IMG/VR virus record: IMGVR_UViG_3300025949_001138
Location: 1-43,381 of that record
Strand: one strand, 5' to 3'
Source of the DNA: a virus
DNA length: 43,381 nucleotides
Shown: positions 36,627 to 43,381 of the stretch, piece after piece
How the letters are laid out: each line of letters starts with the position of its first letter
How positions within the stretch are numbered: position 1 is the first letter of the stretch
Made by a program: the position numbers and the translations under genes
The notes under the pieces: generated by a model
Databases searched by the model: none
What the model saw: only the letters and a program-made list of their open reading frames with translations
What the model was told of the DNA's origin: nothing

Positions 36627-38393
36627 ATGGCTCATCCGTGGTCTTTCGCCGGTGTCCCTGCGGGCACGGCTATTTCGTCGTCGAAGGTCAACGACAACTT
36701 CAACGCGCTCGACGTCGGCTTCTTCAACATCACGCAGTACGGTGCGAAGTGCGACGGCTCGACCGACGATACGACGGCATGGCAAAACGCCTTCAACGCG
36801 TGTAACGCGGCGGGCGGCGGCGTGGTCTACCACCCGGGCGGAACGTCGATGATAAGCGCCCCGATCGTGCGTGGCCTCAACCCGTGCATCCTGCGCGGCG
36901 CTGGCATGGGTGTCTCGATCATTAAGCTCCTGCCCTCGGCGAACATCAACACAAGCGCGATGGTCGCCTCGACCAGCTCCTCCGCCCTCATGCACCACGT
37001 CTTCGACGTGACCTTCGACATGAACGGTGCGAATCTGAGCACCATTCCCTCGAACACCACGTTCCTGCACGTCCCGAACGGCAGCATCCTCAAGCAGTGC
37101 GAGTTCAAGAACCGCATCGGCAACCCGACGCTTTCGAACCTCAACTTCGTCCTCTTCCTCAATCAGAACGATTGGACGGTGGAGGATTGCTACTTTCACG
37201 ACGACGTCGCTCCGATCAATACGACGGGAACGATTGGCGGAACGGGAAGCCAGGTCGTCACCCCGGCGAGCATGGCCGGCATCGTCGTGAACTCCATCAT
37301 AACGGTCGACTCGACCGGAACGCCTGAGACCGTCGCCGTGACGGCCAAGACGAGCACGACCTATACCGCGACCTTCCTCCACACCCATTCGGGGACGGTG
37401 GATATGAAGGGCGGCACGGCGACGAGCGACTGCGTCGGCGGTGGAAGCACCTCGCTCTCCGTGCTCTCGCAGCGCGGCGTCCTGCAGAACAACCGATTCG
37501 AGAACCTGCTCTCGGATGCGTATCAGCGCACCGACGCGCACTCCGATCTCATCGCTGGCAACCGGGTCACGAACTGCTATGCGGGGATCCTCGTCCAGGG
37601 CGGGAGCGGGCATCGCGTCGTCGGCAACGTCGTCGACTCGACGCTGCGCGGGATTCAATCCGAGTCGAACCTCAACGGCATCGCGGTCAACTTTCAGCCG
37701 GGTTCACCGGACACCTATAACGTGGTGGTCGAGAACAACGTCGTCATCGGTGCGAACATCAGCGTCCCCTTCGGATCGGGCGTCTTCGCGCATAACCTCA
37801 TCGTCGCGGACAACATCGTCGACACCCCATCGGGTGCGGGCATCGCCTTCGCCAACGTCAAGGGAATCAAGATCCGCGGGAACGTCATCCGCAACCCCAA
37901 CGCACAGGGCTACACCACCCAACCCGGCGGGTCGCAGCAGACCGCGGGCGTCTACATGTTCGGAACCTCGGATAACGTCGATTGCGCCGGGAACGACATC
38001 ATCGACGACCGCGGCTCACCGAAAGCGCGGAACGGGTACGCGATCAACACCGGCACGATCACGAACGTCTCGATATCGGGTGGCCTGGTTAGCGGCGTCA
38101 TCAATAAGGCGATAGACGCCGCGAGTATGACGTCCGTTCGCGTCGCGAGGGTCAATGGCTACAACCCGGTAGGCGTTCAGGCGGGCGTTGCGGTTCCCAA
38201 CGGGACCGGAACCGCCTACGTCAACAATTCCGGCGTCGATCAGACTTGGCACGTTTCGGGCGGTTCGGTGACGATCATCCAGGTCAACGGGGTCACGACC
38301 GGACTCACGTCAGGGACCTTCTCGCTTCCCGTTGGTGCGAACATCGCGATGATCTATAGCTCCGCGCCGACGCAGGTCGTCTACGGTGCATAG
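36627..38393 (+). CDS. Tail spike with pectate-lyase-like beta helix
   Basis: 588 residues. The entry motif NITQYGAKCDGSTDDTTAWQ (about 34-53) is the start of a right-handed beta helix of the pectate lyase superfamily; many NxxxNxV rungs follow (NRFENLLSDAY, GNRVTNCYAGILV, NNVVIGANI, DNIVDTPSG, GNVIRNPN). A separate beta insertion at about 195-270 (PASMAGIVVNSIITVDSTGT) interrupts the helix, and the C-terminus (about 525-588) may trimerise. It probably binds or cuts a surface polysaccharide; catalytic residues cannot be assigned. Confidence 0.85.
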   Translation: MAHPWSFAGVPAGTAISSSKVNDNFNALDVGFFNITQYGAKCDGSTDDTTAWQNAFNACNAAGGGVVYHPGGTSMISAPIVRGLNPCILRGAGMGVSIIKLLPSANINTSAMVASTSSSALMHHVFDVTFDMNGANLSTIPSNTTFLHVPNGSILKQCEFKNRIGNPTLSNLNFVLFLNQNDWTVEDCYFHDDVAPINTTGTIGGTGSQVVTPASMAGIVVNSIITVDSTGTPETVAVTAKTSTTYTATFLHTHSGTVDMKGGTATSDCVGGGSTSLSVLSQRGVLQNNRFENLLSDAYQRTDAHSDLIAGNRVTNCYAGILVQGGSGHRVVGNVVDSTLRGIQSESNLNGIAVNFQPGSPDTYNVVVENNVVIGANISVPFGSGVFAHNLIVADNIVDTPSGAGIAFANVKGIKIRGNVIRNPNAQGYTTQPGGSQQTAGVYMFGTSDNVDCAGNDIIDDRGSPKARNGYAINTGTITNVSISGGLVSGVINKAIDAASMTSVRVARVNGYNPVGVQAGVAVPNGTGTAYVNNSGVDQTWHVSGGSVTIIQVNGVTTGLTSGTFSLPVGANIAMIYSSAPTQVVYGA

Positions 38394-38421
38394 CATGACG
38401 CCAAGGTTCGGAGGGTAGGGG

Positions 38422-39768
38422 ATGGCCGGTCTCGTCGCGACCCTCAACGCAGCGGTCGTCTACATCGGCGGAACGCGCTATCCCGTACCCGCCGCTTCCC
38501 TGACGCTTGCGGACAACTCCACGACACTCATTGTCGCGAAGCCAACGGGGTACGCCCAGGTCGTCCCGCCCGCCGTTCCCGTCGCGGGGACCGCGGCGAT
38601 CATCTCGCTCATCGTGACGAGCGGCGGAAGCATCGTCAAGGAGTACGACGTCCGTCAGTACGGCGGCGTCACCGGGAACAACGCCGCGCCGCCGTCGACC
38701 TTCCCTGGCATAACGAGCGCATCGATCGTTCCGTTCGTCGAGGGCGTCGGAACCATCGGCGTAAACATCAGCCTCACGCTCGCCGCGCCGCTCGACCGGA
38801 CGATCCAGAGCGCCGGCTTCACCTACGCGGTCGCGGATTCGGGGAAGTGGCATCAGTTCTCGGCTGCGGTGACGGACGCGACCAACGTCCAGACGGCGAC
38901 GGGAACGATTCACGGGCTCGACCCCGACCAGGCGCTCGACTTCGCCTTCCAGGCGGTCGGCATCGACGGGACGCCGCTTCCCACGAACCCGCTTCTCATC
39001 GGGAGCATCCCCGCGCAAAGTGTCCCGACGCCGATCGCGAAGGTCATCGTCCCGCGCGATAGCCCGACCTACGACCCGAGCAATCCGCTCGCATCGGGGC
39101 AGATCGTCGTTCGCCACTTTCAGGGCGCCGATCTTGCGAACACCAGCACGGTCATGGGCGACGACGGCGTTGATTCGTACTTCAACCATGCGAACATGTC
39201 GGTCGGCGTTCAAGCCCTGCTCGACGCGCTCGGGAATATCCTCGGTAGCGGCGGGTTGCAGACCAATGTCCCCGGATCCGTGCAGTACGGCACGGATATG
39301 ATGCTCGGGATCGTCATCGGCGGGTCTCCCTTCCCGGTCTCGTTCTACATCTTCGGAACCGGCGGATCGGGTACAGCCCCGAAGATCTGGTTCCCATCGG
39401 CCCCCGCGTCGCCGATGACCCTGACCTCCTACGGCACGTCGGGATCGCCGATCTCGCTGCCCGCTCCGCTGACAAGTTCGCTCAACACCGACACCATCTA
39501 CGTCGCCGCGACGAACAAGCCGGGTTCGATCGCGGGTGTCATCAACACCTACGCGGCCAACGTCTTGCAAAACTCGACCGCGACAGGTAACGGTTGGACC
39601 GTCTTCGCGCAGAAGAACGCGGACTTCTCTGCCGACCTCTACGCGATTCTCAACGCCGATGGATTCGCGGTCACGTTCACCTCGCGCGGCGGATCGGTCA
39701 CGTTTGCGGGCGGTTCAGCCGGAAGCACCGTCAAGCCGGGCGGCGGAAAGGCGCAAGGCGGCCTGTGA
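38422..39768 (+). CDS. Tail fibre-like structural protein
   Basis: 448 residues with Ser/Thr/Gly-rich beta character: AAVVYIGGTRYPVPAASLTL, a fibronectin-like section (about 95-190: IQSAGFTYAVADSGKWHQF, IHGLDPDQALDFAFQAVG), then ALLDALGNILGSGGLQTNVP and repeated strands to a Gly/Lys-rich end. Lies after the spike and overlaps the next gene (GTGA), so it is likely a tail-tip or fibre component. No exact family. Confidence 0.65.
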   Translation: MAGLVATLNAAVVYIGGTRYPVPAASLTLADNSTTLIVAKPTGYAQVVPPAVPVAGTAAIISLIVTSGGSIVKEYDVRQYGGVTGNNAAPPSTFPGITSASIVPFVEGVGTIGVNISLTLAAPLDRTIQSAGFTYAVADSGKWHQFSAAVTDATNVQTATGTIHGLDPDQALDFAFQAVGIDGTPLPTNPLLIGSIPAQSVPTPIAKVIVPRDSPTYDPSNPLASGQIVVRHFQGADLANTSTVMGDDGVDSYFNHANMSVGVQALLDALGNILGSGGLQTNVPGSVQYGTDMMLGIVIGGSPFPVSFYIFGTGGSGTAPKIWFPSAPASPMTLTSYGTSGSPISLPAPLTSSLNTDTIYVAATNKPGSIAGVINTYAANVLQNSTATGNGWTVFAQKNADFSADLYAILNADGFAVTFTSRGGSVTFAGGSAGSTVKPGGGKAQGGL

Positions 39769-40094
39769 ATCACATCATCGTCCTCCACGCGCGCGACAAG
39801 GAAGAGATCGACGCGATTCGCGATCGCGACTTGCTCACGCACGACATTCGCTACGTCGACCTCAAGGATGGCTTCCTCGCGACGTTCCGCACGAACGACT
39901 ACCTTCTTCGTCACCGTCTTGCCGCGCAAGACGGCATAACAGTCTTCCCTCACGTCTTCTCGTCCATCGGTATCACCCAAGCAGAAGCCGACCTCATCGG
40001 TCACGGAGCAAGAGTGGGAGACACGATGGAGACCGCTTTGCTCAAAGTCGACGACGCCTACGATCACTTCCGCCTGCATCCGCATAGCCTCTGA
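39765..40094 (+). CDS. 109-residue late protein; unknown
   Basis: GTG 39765 overlaps the fibre stop. NHIIVLHARDKEEIDAIRDR, IRYVDLKDGFLATFRTNDYL, ITQAEADLIGHGARVGDTME. A compact alpha/beta protein. It could be a fibre assembly factor by position, but nothing in the sequence proves it. Confidence 0.55.
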   Translation: MNHIIVLHARDKEEIDAIRDRDLLTHDIRYVDLKDGFLATFRTNDYLLRHRLAAQDGITVFPHVFSSIGITQAEADLIGHGARVGDTMETALLKVDDAYDHFRLHPHSL

Positions 40095-40113
40095 ACCGGG
40101 AAAGGGACTTTAC

Positions 40114-40536
40114 ATGGATTGGTTTCAAGCAATTGAGGCCGCGTCGGCCGGGATTGGCGCACTCGCCATACTGTACGGCGTCATTCGAGGGACGAAGTAC
40201 CTCAAGAGCAACGTCGCTCTCGCGCGTCAACTCATCCAGACGGAACAGCGCGAGAAGGAAGCGCGCGAGGCCGCCGAGGGTTTCCGTCTTGCGGCGGATG
40301 GATGGAAGGCGGCGGTCGACCAGCTCAGCGCGCAGGTCGTCGAGCTTCGCGTCGAGGTGAAGGAGCAACGCGTCGAACTAGGCGCGGCGATTCTCTACAT
40401 CTCCGACCTCATCGTCCACATCAAAGGCGGAGGCAAGCACGACAACCTCCCGCCCATACCGACCATTCTCCAAGACGCCGTCTCACAGGGGTTTCGCAAT
40501 CGCGAGACCCCTTCGCTTTCAACCGGAGGGCATTAG
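40114..40536 (+). CDS. Membrane-anchored coiled-coil protein, possible spanin or holin-related
   Basis: 140 residues. One N-terminal membrane helix (IGALAILYGVIRGTKYL, about 14-30) then a long coiled coil (ARQLIQTEQREKEAREAAEG, VDQLSAQVVELRVEVKEQRV) and a polar tail. This build matches inner-membrane spanin subunits and some class III holins. It stands first in the probable lysis region with GGGAAAGGG upstream. No lipoprotein partner is seen nearby. Confidence 0.6.
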   Translation: MDWFQAIEAASAGIGALAILYGVIRGTKYLKSNVALARQLIQTEQREKEAREAAEGFRLAADGWKAAVDQLSAQVVELRVEVKEQRVELGAAILYISDLIVHIKGGGKHDNLPPIPTILQDAVSQGFRNRETPSLSTGGH

Positions 40537-40537
40537 C

Positions 40538-41029
40538 ATGTCAGTCAGTCTCGAACACGAACCGACCATCGGCCCGAACGACGCCCACGCAGAGTTCGAC
40601 GGGACGCACCTCAAGTTCTACGTCTACGGCGGCGAGCTACGCCACGAATGGCCCTGCCTCGACGTCGGCGTCCTCGACGGCAACTCCGACGCGGATCAGA
40701 CCGGCTACCATCACAAGTGCCCGCCCGGAAACGGCTACATCGTCGGCAAGCCGCAGGCGCTCAACCCGGCCGAACCCGCGTACGGCAACTTCTTCACGCC
40801 GATCGAGGACGACCCGGACGGCGACATGCGGATCCACGGTCGCGCCGGCATCGGCGTCCACGGCGGGGGTTCCGCGCTCGGGTCGCACTTCGACGACCCC
40901 GAGCAGCCGCTGCGCCCCACCTACGGATGCTTCCGGCTCCACAACGCGGACAACGAGGAGTGGGTTCGCGCGGTCGCTTTCGTCCAGGCGCACGGCGGCA
41001 CGGTCTACTTCGACAATTTGCAACAGTAA
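40538..41029 (+). CDS. YkuD-type L,D-transpeptidase-like enzyme, candidate lysis protein
   Basis: 163 residues. The active-site pattern HGGGSALG (108-115) and TYGCFRLHN (128-136) matches the YkuD signature HGx...S/xGCxR, with His108, Cys131 and Arg133. There is no signal peptide. It sits between a membrane/coiled-coil protein and a holin candidate, where an endolysin is expected, and no other muralytic enzyme is found within the prophage. Hydrolytic or exchange action on peptidoglycan peptides is inferred. GGAGG precedes ATG 40538. Confidence 0.75.
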   Translation: MSVSLEHEPTIGPNDAHAEFDGTHLKFYVYGGELRHEWPCLDVGVLDGNSDADQTGYHHKCPPGNGYIVGKPQALNPAEPAYGNFFTPIEDDPDGDMRIHGRAGIGVHGGGSALGSHFDDPEQPLRPTYGCFRLHNADNEEWVRAVAFVQAHGGTVYFDNLQQ

Positions 41030-41030
41030 G

Positions 41031-41465
41031 ATGCCGCCGAAGAGACGTGATTGGCGGGAGCGTTTCGCTGCCCGCGTTGCTCCGATGATGGACGACCGTG
41101 GATGTTGGGAGTGGGTCGGCGCAATCCAGCCTAACGGATACGGCGTGTTCGGAATCTCTCCGCGCCAGAAGATCCTGGCGCACCGTGCATCCTTCGAGAT
41201 AGCGAAGGGTCCGATCCCGGACGGCCTCGAGATCGACCACCTCTGCCGAAACCGGTCGTGCTGCAACCCGGCACATCTTGAGGCCGTGACCCACCAAGAG
41301 AACAAGCGGCGCGAAAGCGCCTCCTACCGCGCGCGCGTCACGACATGCCCGCGCGGTCACGCCTACAGCGACGCGAACAACGAAGGGATAAACAACCGGG
41401 GCAAGCGGTATTGCCGCGCCTGCGACCGGGACAGGTATCACCGTCGTCGCGCGCGCCAGGAGTAG
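41031..41465 (+). CDS. HNH homing endonuclease-like protein
   Basis: 144 residues. CWEWVGAIQPNGYGVFG is followed by LAHRASFEIAKGPIPDGLEIDHLCRNRSCCNPAHLEAVTHQEN, the well-known phage HNH homing pattern (Asp69-His70, Asn79, His82). C-terminal zinc-like CPRGHAYSD...RYCRACDRDRY. ATG 41031 is one base after the previous stop. It splits the lysis region, consistent with free-standing homing insertion. Confidence 0.9.
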   Translation: MPPKRRDWRERFAARVAPMMDDRGCWEWVGAIQPNGYGVFGISPRQKILAHRASFEIAKGPIPDGLEIDHLCRNRSCCNPAHLEAVTHQENKRRESASYRARVTTCPRGHAYSDANNEGINNRGKRYCRACDRDRYHRRRARQE

Positions 41466-41519
41466 CCGACGTGCTCGCGCTCGTCCTGGTCGCGATGCTC
41501 CACCATCTCGAGGTGCCCT

Positions 41520-41831
41520 ATGCTCCTGTCCATGAACCGGCGGCTCACCGCCTATCTTGGCCTGGCTGTTGCTGCCGCAACGGCCCTCAAGGTCGTCTTC
41601 GATCCCGCATGGCTCCTCGCTCTCTTCTATGCGATCGAGCATCTGCGCGCCCACACCGCGACCGACGCGGACTACCGCGTCATCGCCCAGGCCGCCGCCG
41701 CTTTCCTCGGCGCGGTCTTCTTGCTCTACTTCGGCCGACCGTTTTCGGTGCCGAAGGCAGTACCGCCGTCGACCGGATCGTCGACATCGTCGCCGGCCCC
41801 GCCGGCATCTGAGGGAGATTCCCATGGCTAA
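41520..41831 (+). CDS. Two-helix membrane protein, holin candidate
   Basis: 103 residues. Hydrophobic segments TAYLGLAVAAATALKVVF (about 10-27) and VIAQAAAAFLGAVFLLYF (about 54-71) with a charged loop between, followed by a Ser/Pro-rich tail. Size, topology and position after the muralytic candidate suit a class II-like holin. GAGG lies seven bases before ATG 41520. Confidence 0.65.
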   Translation: MLLSMNRRLTAYLGLAVAAATALKVVFDPAWLLALFYAIEHLRAHTATDADYRVIAQAAAAFLGAVFLLYFGRPFSVPKAVPPSTGSSTSSPAPPASEGDSHG

Positions 41832-42144
41832 CCCCGCAACCGCCGTCCTCGGCGCCATCCTCGCAGCCGGCGCCACGTTCGCCGAGAACAACGAAGCCGC
41901 CGTCGTCGCCGATCTCAAAGCCGCGAACGTCCGCGTCGCCGACGCCGCGATCGCGCTCGTCGACTCCACGATCGACGCCGCCGCCGGCCACAACCCGCTC
42001 TTCGTCGCCTTCAAAGGGACGCTCAAGTCCGCCGCGGCCAACGCCGAAGGCGCGCTCATCGCCGCCGCGGGCAGCGAGGAGGCCGCCCTCTACGGGCTGG
42101 GTGTGGCCTGGCTCAAGTCCGAGGCGGCTCGGCTCTCGGCCTAG
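41824..42144 (+). CDS. Ala-rich late protein; unknown
   Basis: 106 residues, about a third alanine: ANPATAVLGAILAAGATFAE, VADAAIALVDSTIDAAAGHN, AAANAEGALIAAAGSEEAAL. Helical; the N-terminal stretch is moderately hydrophobic but not a clear membrane helix. Last plus-strand gene, overlapping the holin candidate and followed by a strong terminator. May belong to the lysis set or the virion. Confidence 0.6.
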   Translation: MANPATAVLGAILAAGATFAENNEAAVVADLKAANVRVADAAIALVDSTIDAAAGHNPLFVAFKGTLKSAAANAEGALIAAAGSEEAALYGLGVAWLKSEAARLSA

Positions 42145-42185
42145 TTTCCGTCCCGGTGCCGCCCTCCCCGGGCGGAAAGCGATCG

Positions 42186-42220
42186 AAGCGTCAGTCCCTC
42201 CCGGGGGCTGGCGCTTTTTT
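42186..42220 (+). terminator. Strong terminator of the late operon
   Basis: AAGCGTCAGTCCC (42186-42198) pairs with GGGGCTGGCGCTT (42204-42216) over 13 positions, two G-T, followed by a run of T. Ends plus-strand late transcription before the tRNA-like element and attR. Confidence 0.85.
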
Positions 42221-42241
42221 CGTACCTCGGGATGACAATTG

Positions 42242-42278
42242 AAGAGGCCGAGGATTGCTCCCCGGCCTCTGGCCTCTT
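42242..42278 (-). terminator. Second hairpin, possible terminator for leftward host transcription
   Basis: AAGAGGCC (42242-42249) can pair with GGCCTCTT (42271-42278), or AGAGGCCG (42243-42250) with CGGCCTCT (42263-42270). Two exclusive pairings; on the minus strand a weak T-containing stretch follows. Could stop transcription entering from the host operon. Confidence 0.45.
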
Positions 42279-42286
42279 GATACGGT

Positions 42287-42388
42287 GGTCCACCTGTCGC
42301 GCCCATCGTATCGGTCTATCCGGCGTCTGTCAACCGGGTTTGGAGAGGACGGGAATCGAACCCGCTCGGTCTACTTGACAGGTGGACC
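42287..42388. repeat. 12-bp inverted repeat copying the tRNA-like anticodon arm
   Basis: GGTCCACCTGTC at 42287-42298 and its exact reverse complement GACAGGTGGACC at 42377-42388. The second copy is the 5' half of the anticodon arm of the tRNA-like element. Confidence 0.55.
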
Positions 42389-42409
42389 TCCCTGACCAAG
42401 GGCCTCCCC
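42342..42409 (-). tRNA. Degenerate tRNA-Asp-like element (GTC anticodon)
   Basis: On the minus strand GGGGAGG pairs with CCTCTCC (one G-T) as acceptor stem; GCGGG-TTCGATT-CCCGT is an excellent T-arm; CTGTCAA is an anticodon loop with GTC, on a stem with one C-A mismatch. The variable loop is four bases. The D-arm region has only 16 bases between acceptor and anticodon stems, too short for a normal D-arm, and the element is 68 bases long. No CCA is encoded. It may be a decayed tRNA or a tRNA mimic. Confidence 0.45.
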
Positions 42410-42413
42410 ATGT

Positions 42414-42731
42414 TCACAGTATGCGCCTGCCCGGTGCCATACGGGTGGCATTCGTATCGGTTGTCTCGCGAGATTTACGCTGGGTCATCTCGACGTCGCG
42501 CAGCGTGTTGATCTGGCGCATGTTCTCCGAACGCTCGTCCATGGCTTCGTCGAACATGGTCGACTGGACGCTCATCTGCTCTTGGTGCTGCATCTGCTGG
42601 GCGTAGAGGCCCATCTGGAACGCCTCGTCTGCGCTGTTGAGGCCCTGCATGGCGGCCGACCCGACCGCGTTGCCGGCGGCGCCTCCGAGGGCGCCGATGG
42701 CGGCCGGCGCCAAAGCTGCGAGAAATGACAT
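42414..42731 (-). CDS. Host small protein with C-terminus replaced by phage sequence
   Basis: 105 residues. AAAGGA precedes ATG 42731. Residues 1-28 are a Gly/Ala-rich hydrophobic segment (LAALAPAAIGALGGAAGNAV); 35-86 are a Gln/Met-rich amphipathic helix (FQMGLYAQQMQHQEQMSVQS). At Lys86 the frame crosses the att core and continues as phage-derived SRETTDTNATRMAPGRRIL. The uninterrupted host version would end EDNAVTKKFIQSIGE, 101 residues. Family not recognised; a small membrane-active or secreted structural subunit is plausible. The replacement ends the original C-terminal helix and separates the downstream gene from its operon. Confidence 0.7.
   Translation of the reverse strand: MSFLAALAPAAIGALGGAAGNAVGSAAMQGLNSADEAFQMGLYAQQMQHQEQMSVQSTMFDEAMDERSENMRQINTLRDVEMTQRKSRETTDTNATRMAPGRRIL
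42460..42483. other. attR: phage arm of attP plus shared core
   Basis: GTTGTCT (42460-42466), seven bases, then the core TTTACGCTGG (42474-42483). Host DNA begins at 42484. Together with the arm at 313-332 it makes a symmetric attP: GTTGTCT, N7, TTTACGC, TG, GCGTAAA, N7, AGACAAC. Confidence 0.75.
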
Positions 42732-42748
42732 GACTTGAGTCCTTTCGT

Positions 42749-43381
42749 CTAATCGGAGGGCTGCGCGTCGCCGAGGAGGGCGGCGAACGGGTCGGCATCG
42801 GACGGCGGCGTGAGGTCGCGGTACGAGCGGCGGTGGTAATCGGCCAGGGCGTTCACCGATCCGAGGGTGGCCGGCCCCTCGGCGATGGCCTCGCCCAGCA
42901 TCGTTGCCGGGTCGGGCGCCGGGCAAGCGCCGGCGTTCCCGTCCCCGGCGATCCGCCGGTAGTGCCGCATCACGGAGTCGGCATAGCCGAGCACGCGGCC
43001 GTCCTTCCAGCGGGTGGTCGTTCCCCGTGCATGCGGGTCGCCTGCGTTATATGACGAGAGGGCGGCGTGGACGTCCCCCCGGTTGCGGTCCAGCAAGCCG
43101 CGCAGGAGGTGGGCGGCGTACTGGGCGTTGGCCGCCGGCTTCATCGCATCGGAGGTCCGAGCGAAAGCATGCCAGCGGTCGTCGATCTGGAAGACGCCGT
43201 GGCCGTGGCCCCCGTCGCCGACGATATTGGCGCCGGCATCGGTATCGGGCCCGCCGGTCTCTTGGGCGGCCACGGCTGCGAGTAAGGTCGGGTCGAGGTG
43301 GTTCCTGACGGCGGCGGCGGTGATCTCCGGCGCGAAGGCCACCCCGCGGGCCGCCAGGTCGGTCGAGGTTGGAACATTCAT
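42749..43381 (-). CDS. Host lytic transglycosylase (SLT-type)
   Basis: 210 residues; ATG at 43379-43381, the window edge. Residues about 15-150 are a lysozyme-like SLT domain: LDPTLLAAVAAQETGG with the catalytic Glu41, GHGHGVFQIDDRWH, AAHLLRGLLDRNRGDVHAALSSYNAG. The C-terminal about 60 residues are acidic and Pro/Ala-rich. No signal peptide is visible, so export may use a dedicated machine. It lies outside attR and heads the minus-strand host operon; such enzymes often open the wall for secretion or conjugation apparatuses. Confidence 0.85.
   Translation of the reverse strand: MNVPTSTDLAARGVAFAPEITAAAVRNHLDPTLLAAVAAQETGGPDTDAGANIVGDGGHGHGVFQIDDRWHAFARTSDAMKPAANAQYAAHLLRGLLDRNRGDVHAALSSYNAGDPHARGTTTRWKDGRVLGYADSVMRHYRRIAGDGNAGACPAPDPATMLGEAIAEGPATLGSVNALADYHRRSYRDLTPPSDADPFAALLGDAQPSD

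Noticed and set aside
42342-42409. Reading the tRNA-like element on the plus strand (GAC, Val)
   Set aside because: The TTCGATT T-loop and its stem exist only in minus-strand sense.
1-43381. Window as a complete circular phage genome, because TAG at 1-3 would abut ATG at 43381
   Set aside because: The att core pair and the reconstructed host gene explain both ends better. Ends falling on gene boundaries can result from trimming.

Overview
The window is an integrated, siphovirus-type temperate prophage of about 42.2 kb with a little host DNA on both sides. It is GC-rich throughout and uses strong GGAGG-type ribosome sites. The sequence does not fix the host taxon; it suggests a high-GC bacterium. 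The two prophage ends can be placed directly. The ten bases TTTACGCTGG occur at 303-312, beside the 3' end of a large serine integrase gene, and again at 42474-42483. Joining the host sides across this core restores one continuous minus-strand reading frame, a 101-residue host protein. Its own C-terminus is stranded left of the prophage (255-312), and a phage-encoded tail has replaced it on the right (42414-42731). Joining the phage sides gives a symmetric 44-bp attP with central dinucleotide TG. The host operon, read leftwards, is therefore: lytic transglycosylase (42749-43381), the interrupted small protein, then an 85-residue protein (1-258).

Layout: 0.3-3.1 kb is the minus-strand lysogeny operon (repressor, exported Cys-containing protein, small protein, serine integrase). 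At 3.15-3.21 kb there is a divergent operator/promoter with repeated GGGTATCC half-sites. 3.2-10.8 kb is a tightly overlapping plus-strand early operon: Cro-like protein, many small unknown proteins, a replication initiator with an iteron array inside its gene, a DnaC-type helicase loader, a LexA-like DNA-binding domain, RusA resolvase and an HNH protein. 10.8-18.0 kb is an accessory stretch of small, often zinc-ribbon-like proteins, with an endonuclease VII-type HNH gene and a family of short GC-rich palindromic repeats. These repeats sit between genes and also in frame inside them. A possible late promoter followed by a strong terminator (18.0-18.1 kb) precedes the late genes.

18.2-39.8 kb is the packaging, head and tail operon: terminase small and large subunits, portal, MuF-like protein, prohead protease/scaffold, major capsid, connector and neck proteins, tail terminator, tail tube, two tail-assembly proteins, a 1190-residue tape measure, distal tail and hub-like proteins, a beta-helix tail spike and a fibre-like protein. 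The portal and MuF frames are joined by a well-formed candidate -1 frameshift signal (CCCTTTC, 5-nt spacer, stem-loop). 40.1-42.1 kb is a probable lysis region with a membrane/coiled-coil protein, a YkuD-type L,D-transpeptidase-like enzyme and a two-helix holin candidate, plus an HNH gene. A terminator, a second hairpin and a degenerate tRNA-Asp-like element fill the gap before attR.

Most functional names are fold or motif calls read from the sequence. Many early and accessory proteins are unrecognised and are described only by what is visible.
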